Shown piece by piece: positions 1 to 5,027 of a stretch of DNA of 6,350 bases; the stretch's first letter is position 1; each line of letters starts with the position of its first letter. Made by a program: the position numbers and the translations under genes. The stretch comes from Hyphomicrobiales bacterium (GTDB lineage Bacteria; Pseudomonadota; Alphaproteobacteria; Rhizobiales; Beijerinckiaceae). The stretch is from contig PXAW01000219.1 in the NCBI GenBank assembly GCA_003567055.1, forward strand, positions 1 through 6,350, read 5' to 3'. The notes under the pieces were generated by a model. That model was given only the letters and a program-made list of their open reading frames with translations. It ran no database searches and was not told the origin of the DNA.

Positions 1-1
1 C

Positions 2-1333
2 CCGCTTGGCGGCGCGGCCCGGTGGTGGCTGCACGGAGCGCTCGCAAACCTGTCGGACAATCTCGAAAAGCGCGGCAACCGGCTGCATCTCTTCTCGGGC
101 GCGGCGGAGGAGCTGGTGCCGCGCGTTGTCGCGGAGGCGGATGCGGCAGCGCTCTACTGGAATCGCCGCTACGGCCCCGAACGCGAGATCGATGCGCGGC
201 TCAAGCAGCGCCTTCGCGATGACGGCCTGGAGGTGAAGAGCTTTCCGGGGCGCCTGGTTTACGAGCCCGGAAGCGTGCTGAACCAGAGCGGCGGCTATTA
301 CAAGGTCTTCACTCCGTTCAACCGCGCCGCAGTGGCGCATGATCCGCCACCGGAGCCCCTGCCCGCCCCGCGCGAACTCCCCCGCGCAGCCTTCCCGCGC
401 GCCCTCGACGATCTGAGCGTCACCCTCGACGAACTCGCGCTTGAGCCGCGCGCGCCGGATTGGGCCGGCGGCCTGCGCGAGACCTGGGGGGGCGATGCGG
501 CAAAGCGTGGCGAGGACGGCGCGCACGAGCGCCTGAAAACTTTCGTCACCGATCACCTTTCCGGCTATGCGCGCCATCGCGACCGGCCCGATTTCGACGC
601 GACCTCGCGGCTCTCGCCGCATCTGCGTTTCGGCGAAATCACGCCGCGTCAGGCGATCCATGCCGCTCTGGCGGCGCGCGAATCCGGCAAAGGCGATGCG
701 ACGGATTACAATACGTTTCGCGCTGAGATCGGCTGGCGTGATTTCAGCTACCAGCTGCTCTTCAGCCATGGCCCGCTGCATACGCGCAACATGAACGACC
801 AGTTCGATGCCATGCCCTGGCGCGAAGATGATGCCGCGCTGCACGCCTGGCAGCAGGGTCGCACCGGTTTTCCCGTTGTCGATGCCGGGATGCGGCAATT
901 GTGGCATCAGGGCTTCATGCATAACCGCGTCCGGATGATCGTGGCATCCTTCCTCACCAAGCATCTGCTGATCCACTGGAAAGCGGGCGAAGCCTGGTTC
1001 TGGGACACGCTCGTCGATGCCGATCCGGCCAATAATCCTGCGGGATGGCAATGGGTCGCCGGCTCCGGCGCCGATGCGCAGCCCTATTACAGGATCTTCA
1101 ATCCGATGACGCAGGGCGAGAAATTCGATCCGGAAGGCGATTACGTGCGCCGCTGGGTGCCGGAAATCGCCGGACTGCCGAACCGTGTCATTCATCGCCC
1201 ATGGGAGGCGAAGCCCGATGCGCTGAAAGCGGCCGGCGTGGTCCTGGGGGAAAACTACCCCAAACCGATCGTGGCGCACGAAGACGGTCGCAAGCGCGCG
1301 CTCGAGGCTTTCGAGGCGATCAAACGCCGGTGA
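2..1333 (+). CDS. phrB: Deoxyribodipyrimidine photo-lyase (class I CPD photolyase), 5' end cut by window edge
   Basis: Flavoenzyme that splits cyclobutane pyrimidine dimers in DNA using blue light. The frame is open from base 2, giving 443 visible residues to TGA; roughly 50-60 N-terminal residues are missing. A GTG at 116 opens the same frame but is internal, because the codons before it encode the family motif GGAARWWLHGALANL of the antenna domain. The FAD domain follows: TSRLSPHLRFGE (visible residues 201-212), EIGWRDF (242-248), FMHNRVRMI, NNPAGWQW and YYRIFNPMTQGEKFDPEG. Aligned from memory with E. coli PhrB, lesion-contact residues E274 and W277 match E242 and W245. The electron-transfer tryptophans W306, W359 and W382 match W273, W326 and W349. 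The flavin N5-facing N378 matches N345. The enzyme should therefore be active. A run of seven G at 486-492 does not break the frame. No convincing terminator follows. A cryptochrome is less likely given the complete repair residues. Confidence 0.96.
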   Translation, partial: PLGGAARWWLHGALANLSDNLEKRGNRLHLFSGAAEELVPRVVAEADAAALYWNRRYGPEREIDARLKQRLRDDGLEVKSFPGRLVYEPGSVLNQSGGYYKVFTPFNRAAVAHDPPPEPLPAPRELPRAAFPRALDDLSVTLDELALEPRAPDWAGGLRETWGGDAAKRGEDGAHERLKTFVTDHLSGYARHRDRPDFDATSRLSPHLRFGEITPRQAIHAALAARESGKGDATDYNTFRAEIGWRDFSYQLLFSHGPLHTRNMNDQFDAMPWREDDAALHAWQQGRTGFPVVDAGMRQLWHQGFMHNRVRMIVASFLTKHLLIHWKAGEAWFWDTLVDADPANNPAGWQWVAGSGADAQPYYRIFNPMTQGEKFDPEGDYVRRWVPEIAGLPNRVIHRPWEAKPDALKAAGVVLGENYPKPIVAHEDGRKRALEAFEAIKRR

Positions 1334-1482
1334 GCATGACACGAATCGGCTCCGCCCGTTTTTCCGCTTGCCACAAATGATGTGCGGGGTAATCCTCGCA
1401 GACGGGATCGATACCTTTAGGCCATGGCTTATAGGAATACCGGTCTACCAACGCCCCGGACACCATCCGGGAGAAGCAGCGC

Positions 1483-1489
1483 AGGGAGG
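1483..1489 (+). promoter_or_regulatory. Strong Shine-Dalgarno that fixes the start of the CFA-family gene
   Basis: AGGGAGG lies six bases before the ATG at 1496. The frame is also open from an earlier ATG at 1424, but that codon has no purine-rich sequence before it, and the 24 extra residues are a low-complexity Arg/Pro/Ser stretch. The start at 1496 is therefore preferred. An in-frame ATG at 1538 is a second, less supported alternative. Confidence 0.75.
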
Positions 1490-1495
1490 CGCGCC

Positions 1496-2755
1496 ATGCA
1501 ACACGCTGCAGACGAGCATGATACCGGTGATGAATTCATGACGGTGACTTCCGACCGTCTCGGCGAGATTCTGCGCGGGTTGCCGTTTCTATTGCGAAAG
1601 ACTCTGTCGATTGCCGCAAAACTGCCCGTCGGCACGCTCGACCTCACCCTCCCCGACGGCAGGCGCCTGCGTTTCGCCGGGGCCGAGCCGGGTCCGCGCG
1701 CGAGCCTCGTCATCCATGATGCCACCTGCCTGCGGCGCTTCCTGATCGCCGGTGATGTCGGTTTCGCGGAAGGATATCTCCAGAAGGAATGGGATAGCCC
1801 GGATCTGCGGGCGCTCCTGATGCTGTTCCTGGCCAATCACATGGCCGGCGGGCAGCTCACGCCGGGTCGTCCCGGGCTGCGCGTGTGGCAGCGCATCCGG
1901 CATTTCCTGAACCGCAACAGCCGCCGGGGTTCGCGCCGCAACATCCATGCGCATTACGATCTCGGCAACAGCTTCTATGAGCGCTGGCTCGATCGTTCGA
2001 TGACCTATTCCTCGGCGATCTTCGCACCAGGCGACAACGACCTGGAGAGCGCGCAGCGGCGCAAATATGCGCGGCTCGCCACTGAAACCGGTATCGGCCC
2101 CGACGACCATGTTCTCGAAATCGGCTGCGGCTGGGGCAGCTTTGCGGAATACGCCGCGCGCGAGATCGGCTGCCGCGTCACCGGCCTCACCATCTCGCAG
2201 GAGCAGTTCGACCATGCCACGCAGCGCATCGCGCAGGCGGGCCTGTCGGAGCGCGTCACCATCGCGATGCGCGATTATCGCGATGAAACCGCGCGCTACG
2301 ACCGCATCATCTCGATCGAGATGTTCGAGGCCGTCGGCGAACAATACTGGCAGGGCTTTTTCGACAAGATGCGCGCCTGCCTCCTCCCCGGCGGGCGGGC
2401 CGGGCTGCAGCTGATCACCATCCGCGACGAGGCGTTCGAAGCGTACCGCAAGGAAATCGACTTCATCCGCACCTATGTCTTCCCCGGCGGCATGCTGCCC
2501 TCGCCTTCGATCATGCAGAAATTGTCGCAGGGCTCCGGCCTGCCGATCGTCTCCGATGCCGGTTTTGCGTCCGATTACGCGCGCACCCTCGCACTCTGGC
2601 GCGCGCGCTTCGAGGCGGCCTGGAGCGAAATCTCGCCGCTGGGTTTCGACGAGCGCTTCCGTCGGCTGTGGAACTACTATCTCACCTATTGCGAGGTCGG
2701 CTTCGTCACCGGGAATGTCGATGTGCGCCAGATGGTCTTTGCGAAACCGGCCTGA
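1496..2755 (+). CDS. cfa: Cyclopropane-fatty-acyl-phospholipid synthase family SAM methyltransferase
   Basis: Predicted to transfer a methylene or methyl group from S-adenosylmethionine to an unsaturated acyl chain of membrane phospholipid. Length is 419 residues from ATG 1496, normal for the family. An N-terminal lipid-binding region (about 20-135) is followed by HYDLGNSFYERWLD (153-166), the SAM-binding loop VLEIGCGWGSF (206-216), SIEMFEAVG (273-281) and YVFPGGMLPS (327-336). Compared from memory with E. coli Cfa, the bicarbonate-site residues E239, I268 and Y317 are kept as E278, I309 and Y361. C139 and H266 are replaced by S173 and I307. The fold and SAM use are clear, but the exact product (cyclopropane, methyl-branched or methylene-branched chain) is not, and the symbol denotes only the family. 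It lies 162 bp after the photolyase on the same strand and converges with the L,D-transpeptidase gene at 14 bp. An antisense open frame over most of its length is a GC-codon shadow. Confidence 0.93.
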   Translation: MQHAADEHDTGDEFMTVTSDRLGEILRGLPFLLRKTLSIAAKLPVGTLDLTLPDGRRLRFAGAEPGPRASLVIHDATCLRRFLIAGDVGFAEGYLQKEWDSPDLRALLMLFLANHMAGGQLTPGRPGLRVWQRIRHFLNRNSRRGSRRNIHAHYDLGNSFYERWLDRSMTYSSAIFAPGDNDLESAQRRKYARLATETGIGPDDHVLEIGCGWGSFAEYAAREIGCRVTGLTISQEQFDHATQRIAQAGLSERVTIAMRDYRDETARYDRIISIEMFEAVGEQYWQGFFDKMRACLLPGGRAGLQLITIRDEAFEAYRKEIDFIRTYVFPGGMLPSPSIMQKLSQGSGLPIVSDAGFASDYARTLALWRARFEAAWSEISPLGFDERFRRLWNYYLTYCEVGFVTGNVDVRQMVFAKPA

Positions 2756-2769
2756 CGGGGCTTGCCGCA

Positions 2770-3480
2770 TCACCCCACCCTGAGGTGATCCATCTCCGGA
2801 TCCGGGATGACCACGATCGCACTTCCGTCGCGGACATTCTCGGCGAGGTGGATGACATCCTGGTTGAGCATGCGCACGCAGCCGGACGATACCGCCCGCC
2901 CGATGCTGGTAAAATCCGTATTGCCGTGGATGCGGTACAACGTGTCCCGATTGCCCTCATGGATGTAGAGCGCGCGCGATCCGAGAGGGTTCTCCAATCC
3001 TGGATCCATGCCGCCATTGGCGATCGAATAGGGTTCGAGTTCGGGCTGGCGGGCGACCATCGTATCGGGGGGTGTCCAACGCGGCCATTCCCGCTTGTAG
3101 GCGATATGGCCGCGTCCGGCCCACTGGAACCCCTCGCGGCCGACACCGATGCCATAGCGCGTGGCTCTGCCATCCGATCCGACGTGATAGAGATAACGGT
3201 TCGGCGTATCGACGATGACGGCGCCCGGGCTCTCGTCGGTCTGATACGCCACATCCCTGCGCCACCACCGTTGTTCGACCTGGGACACATCGACTTCAGG
3301 GATCGGAAAACGCTCGTCGGGCATCGCATGATACATGGGGGGCGTCTGCAACGGCGCGGGACGCGCGACGACGGGCGCGGGGGCGGGCTGTCGTGTCGAT
3401 ACGCAGCCGGCGAGCACGAAGGCGCTCGCGCCGACGAGGAAGCCGCGTCGTGCGATGTTGGGGGTCTCGGATATGCTCAC
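2770..3480 (-). CDS. L,D-transpeptidase (YkuD/ErfK family), predicted Tat-exported lipoprotein
   Basis: Predicted periplasmic peptidoglycan cross-linking enzyme, or an enzyme attaching proteins to peptidoglycan, acting through a cysteine thioester. Length is 236 residues from a GTG start. This is the only usable start: an in-frame TGA lies four codons upstream. The Shine-Dalgarno match is weak. Residues 11-26 carry a twin-arginine signal (RRGFLVG) and a lipobox LAGC with C26 as the lipidation site. A Pro/Ala-rich linker follows (about 31-48), then the YkuD domain (about 85-226). The catalytic signature is complete: IHGN with H185, then SSGCVRM with C201 and R203. HGN replaces the commoner HGT. 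The carboxy end FVxIPDPEMDHLRVG-like tail follows the domain directly. It is convergent with the CFA gene and divergent from glyoxalase. Whether it makes 3-3 cross-links or anchors a protein cannot be told from sequence alone. Confidence 0.92.
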   Translation of the reverse strand: MSISETPNIARRGFLVGASAFVLAGCVSTRQPAPAPVVARPAPLQTPPMYHAMPDERFPIPEVDVSQVEQRWWRRDVAYQTDESPGAVIVDTPNRYLYHVGSDGRATRYGIGVGREGFQWAGRGHIAYKREWPRWTPPDTMVARQPELEPYSIANGGMDPGLENPLGSRALYIHEGNRDTLYRIHGNTDFTSIGRAVSSGCVRMLNQDVIHLAENVRDGSAIVVIPDPEMDHLRVG

Positions 3481-3632
3481 GCTGAGTTTTCACTTTCGCT
3501 GGATTATGTTTTCCGCTGCACAATATCGCTGACGGTGTCGCGATTGCCGGGGGCAAGGCGCGCGCCCAACTGACAGACTGTCTTCGCGAAGCGCAATGGG
3601 TCTGTTGCAGGCCTCACGCATTCGTTAGAATG

Positions 3633-3676
3633 GGATCCGGTCTGACGGAGTCGGATCCGGGGCTGCGGCGCCGCAG
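3633..3676. repeat. Adjacent inverted repeats in the divergent spacer
   Basis: GGATCC at 3633-3638 pairs with GGATCC at 3653-3658, extended inward by G3639-C3652 and two G-T wobbles, leaving an eight-base loop. Five bases... beyond its right arm lies the perfect 14-bp palindrome CTGCGGCGCCGCAG at 3663-3676. Both are directly visible; a function as operator or RNA hairpin is not shown. Confidence 0.5.
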
Positions 3677-3700
3677 GAGGGCGGGCTCGCCGCGAGCGCG

Positions 3701-3737
3701 CCCGACGTCCGCGAAGGCCCGACGTCCGCGAAGGCCC
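3701..3737. repeat. 17-bp perfect tandem duplication
   Basis: The unit CCCGACGTCCGCGAAGG occurs at 3701-3717 and again, immediately adjacent, at 3718-3734, with three further matching bases (CCC). Seventeen is not a multiple of three, so the two copies would be read in different frames. This argues against the region being coding. It could be recent slippage or a doubled protein-binding site. Confidence 0.85.
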
Positions 3738-3838
3738 TTGGCCCGCAACAGCATGCCGCGCATCCGATCGCGCAGAGCGTCGGAGTGCGACATGTCGGCC
3801 AGAGCCGATGACCGATGATCAGGAGAGCAACCCGCAAC

Positions 3839-3843
3839 GGAGG
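3839..3843 (+). promoter_or_regulatory. Shine-Dalgarno choosing the glyoxalase start
   Basis: GGAGG ends four bases before ATG 3848. The frame also has an ATG at 3815 that would add eleven residues (MIRRATRNGGR), but no comparable ribosome-binding site precedes it. Starting at 3848 also gives the length expected for glyoxalase I. Confidence 0.65.
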
Positions 3844-3847
3844 ACGC

Positions 3848-4261
3848 ATGTCTGCCGCCATCACAGTTCCCAAGCCGATCCACAGCATGATCCGTGTGCT
3901 CGATGAGACACGGTCGGTGGATTTCTATAGCCGCGCTTTCGGCCTCGAAATCGCGGATCGCTTCCCCTTCGAGGGCTTCACGCTGGTCTATCTGCGCAAC
4001 GCCTCGAGCGGCTTCGAGCTGGAACTGACGATCAATCATGATCGCACCGAACCGTACGATCTCGGCGACGGATACGGCCATATCGCCTTCGCGGTCGAGG
4101 ATATCGAGGCGGAACATGCCCGTTTCGAGCGCGAAAGGCTGTCTCCGAAGCCGATCAAGGAGTTTCACCGCGACGGCGCGCTGATGGCGAAATTCTTCTT
4201 CGTCGAGGATCCGGACGGCTACAAGATCGAGGTTTTGCAGCGCCACGGTCGCTACGGCTGA
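3848..4261 (+). CDS. gloA: Lactoylglutathione lyase (glyoxalase I)
   Basis: Cytoplasmic metalloenzyme converting the hemithioacetal of methylglyoxal and glutathione to S-D-lactoylglutathione, the first step of methylglyoxal detoxification. Length is 137 residues, close to the 135 of E. coli GloA. Two paired beta-alpha-beta-beta-beta (VOC) halves are visible. The first runs from IHSMIRVLDETRSVDFYSRAFGLE; the second holds YGHIAFAVEDI and FVEDPDGYKIEVL. Aligned from memory with E. coli GloA (H5, E56, H74, E122), all four metal ligands are present as H12, E59, H78 and E128. The short loop around residues 98-113 matches the compact bacterial, nickel-preferring class rather than the longer zinc class. 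It is transcribed away from the L,D-transpeptidase gene and followed by a strong hairpin, so it is probably a single-gene unit. Other VOC dioxygenases are unlikely, since they usually carry a three-residue metal triad and a different size. Confidence 0.94.
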   Translation: MSAAITVPKPIHSMIRVLDETRSVDFYSRAFGLEIADRFPFEGFTLVYLRNASSGFELELTINHDRTEPYDLGDGYGHIAFAVEDIEAEHARFERERLSPKPIKEFHRDGALMAKFFFVEDPDGYKIEVLQRHGRYG

Positions 4262-4272
4262 CCGGACTTTCA

Positions 4273-4301
4273 GGCAGGGGCGCCCGTAAATCGCCCCTGC
4301 C
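4273..4301 (+). terminator. Hairpin after gloA, possible terminator
   Basis: Perfect 10-bp inverted repeat: GGCAGGGGCG (4273-4282), nine-base loop, CGCCCCTGCC (4292-4301). It begins 12 bases after the gloA stop. The stem is very stable but no T-run follows, so it may act as an RNA 3'-end stabiliser or as a terminator without a U-tract. Confidence 0.55.
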
Positions 4302-4398
4302 CTGCCCCGTCCCTTGCACGTTCTCGCCACATCGGGCCGTGAGACGGCTGGCGCGCCGACGAGCGCACCACCGATCAACGTGAACGGAACGATCCGAA

Positions 4399-4836
4399 AT
4401 GGCATTTGTGAAATCCCCGCTGCGCACGCTCAGTGCGATCGCGACCCTCGGCCTCGTCCTGGCCGCCTCCCCCATCTCCTTCACACCCGGACAATCCGGC
4501 TCCGGAATGCCGCAGGCGACAGCCTCCGAGAATATTCGCGTGGCCAAGACCCTCTCCGGCCCCGCTTCCTGGTATGGCGGCAAGTTCCACGGGCGCACGA
4601 CCGCGAATGGCGAGCGCTTCGACATGAACGAACTGACGGCGGCGCATCGCTCGCTTCCCTTCGGCACCCGGGTGCGCGTCACCAACGAGCGCAACGGCCG
4701 CTCGGTCGTCGTGCGCATCAACGATCGCGGACCCTTCATCGGCAACCGGATCATCGATCTGTCGCGGGGTGCGGCTGCGGCGGTGGGCATGGTGAGCACC
4801 GGCGTCGCGCCCGTGCGGGTCGACGTCCTGATGTGA
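4399..4836 (+). CDS. rlpA: RlpA-like septal ring lytic transglycosylase (double-psi beta-barrel), short form without SPOR domain
   Basis: Exported protein of the RlpA family, whose studied member in Pseudomonas aeruginosa cleaves glycan strands lacking stem peptides. Length is 145 residues. An N-terminal export signal has basic residues K5 and R9 and a hydrophobic core at 11-23, with no lipobox cysteine. A Ser/Gly/Ala-rich spacer leads into the DPBB domain at about 54-145. The domain motifs are complete: [45 protein letters not shown] and [10 protein letters not shown]. The E72-D75-H83 spacing equals the E120-D123-H131 residues I recall for the P. aeruginosa enzyme, and D109 in NDRGP is present. 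The protein ends at the barrel, so the usual C-terminal SPOR domain that targets septal glycan is absent. CGGAA nine bases before ATG is a modest ribosome-binding site. It could instead be a non-enzymatic, expansin-like glycan binder. Confidence 0.88.
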   Translation: MAFVKSPLRTLSAIATLGLVLAASPISFTPGQSGSGMPQATASENIRVAKTLSGPASWYGGKFHGRTTANGERFDMNELTAAHRSLPFGTRVRVTNERNGRSVVVRINDRGPFIGNRIIDLSRGAAAAVGMVSTGVAPVRVDVLM

Positions 4837-4842
4837 AGCCGC

Positions 4843-4858
4843 GCGAACGGGCGTTCGC
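4843..4858. promoter_or_regulatory. Perfect 7-bp-arm dyad between rlpA and puuD
   Basis: GCGAACG (4843-4849) and CGTTCGC (4852-4858) form a perfect dyad around two G residues, starting six bases after the rlpA stop. It could be an operator or the stem of a weak terminator; no T-run follows. A further possible promoter for puuD, TTGAAA (4916-4921) with a 17-bp spacer and TCACAT (4939-4944), is too weak to annotate separately. Confidence 0.4.
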
Positions 4859-4986
4859 AGGGTATCATTGCGTCAGGTGTTGCACAGGCGGGCGGCAGCT
4901 GGCGCAACTTGCCGCTTGAAAGCAGGCTGCGGCTGGGCTCACATGGCGGGGTCGGATTACCCGCTCGCCGCCGCCTGATTCCGCAG

Positions 4987-5025
4987 GGGAATGCCTGATG
5001 GGAATGCCTGAAGGGAACGCCCGTT
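4987..5025 (+). repeat. Three tandem copies of a 13-bp repeat directly before puuD
   Basis: Copies are GGGAATGCCTGAT (4987-4999), GGGAATGCCTGAA (5000-5012) and the diverged GGGAACGCCCGTT (5013-5025). Each begins with a Shine-Dalgarno-like GGGAA. The third copy supplies the ribosome-binding site of puuD, nine bases before ATG 5027. The first supplies one for the mini-ORF at 4998. Confidence 0.8.
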
Positions 5026-5027
5026 GA
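4998..5027 (+). CDS. Possible nine-residue leader peptide overlapping the puuD start
   Basis: ATG 4998 opens the nine-codon frame MGMPEGNAR, ending in TGA at 5025-5027, whose last base is the A of the puuD ATG (TGATG). AGGGGA at 4985-4990 sits seven bases before this ATG, a better-spaced ribosome-binding site than the one for puuD itself. The arrangement is typical of translational coupling. Such a short frame can arise by chance, especially inside a repeat, so expression is unproven. Confidence 0.3.
   Translation: MGMPEGNAR

Larger units (their letters stand above)
3481..3847. promoter_or_regulatory. Divergent intergenic region between L,D-transpeptidase and glyoxalase genes
   Basis: This 367-bp stretch holds no convincing gene and should carry the promoters of both flanking genes. 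The part next to the transpeptidase gene (3481-3535) is clearly more AT-rich than its surroundings. It contains CATAAT on the minus strand (3503-3508), 22 bases before that gene's GTG, a possible -10 without a good -35. On the plus strand, TAGAAT at 3626-3631 is a possible -10 for glyoxalase, also lacking a good -35. Perfect short dyads occur at 3544-3556 (TTGCC-GGG-GGCAA), 3557-3566 (GGCGCGCGCC), 3582-3591 (CTTCGCGAAG), 3633-3658 and 3663-3676. A 17-bp tandem duplication lies at 3701-3734. The promoter calls are inference. Confidence 0.45.

Noticed and set aside
116..1333. Photolyase beginning at GTG 116
   Set aside because: The upstream codons from base 2 encode the conserved GGAARWWL photolyase motif, so the gene continues beyond the left edge.
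1368..1395. TTGCCA - 16 bp - TAATCC as a promoter for the CFA-family gene
   Set aside because: The -35 is reasonable but the -10 matches poorly; other equally weak pairs exist in the same spacer.
1424..1495. N-terminal extension of the CFA-family gene from ATG 1424
   Set aside because: No ribosome-binding site; AGGGAGG ahead of ATG 1496 and the low-complexity extension favour the later start.
1589..2773. Long minus-strand open frame (394 codons) opposite the CFA-family gene
   Set aside because: Antisense shadow of a G/C-rich third-position gene; it has no recognisable domain, and the plus strand encodes a clear full-length enzyme.
2769..2789. ATCACC/GGTGAT inverted repeat between the convergent genes as a shared terminator
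   Set aside because: Only a 6-bp stem with a 9-base loop, overlapping the L,D-transpeptidase stop codon, and no T-run on either strand.
2668..3573. Plus-strand open frame of 301 codons across the L,D-transpeptidase gene
   Set aside because: It overlaps the end of the CFA gene and lies opposite a protein with a signal peptide and full catalytic motif; no family resemblance.
3614..3793. Possible small minus-strand gene starting MSHSDALRDRMRGMLL
   Set aside because: No ribosome-binding site before the ATG at 3793, no known family, and the out-of-frame 17-bp duplication inside it argues against coding.
3630..3818. Plus-strand 62-codon Arg-rich open frame
   Set aside because: Composition is that of a GC-rich noncoding frame; no Shine-Dalgarno sequence and it contains the same frame-shifting duplication.
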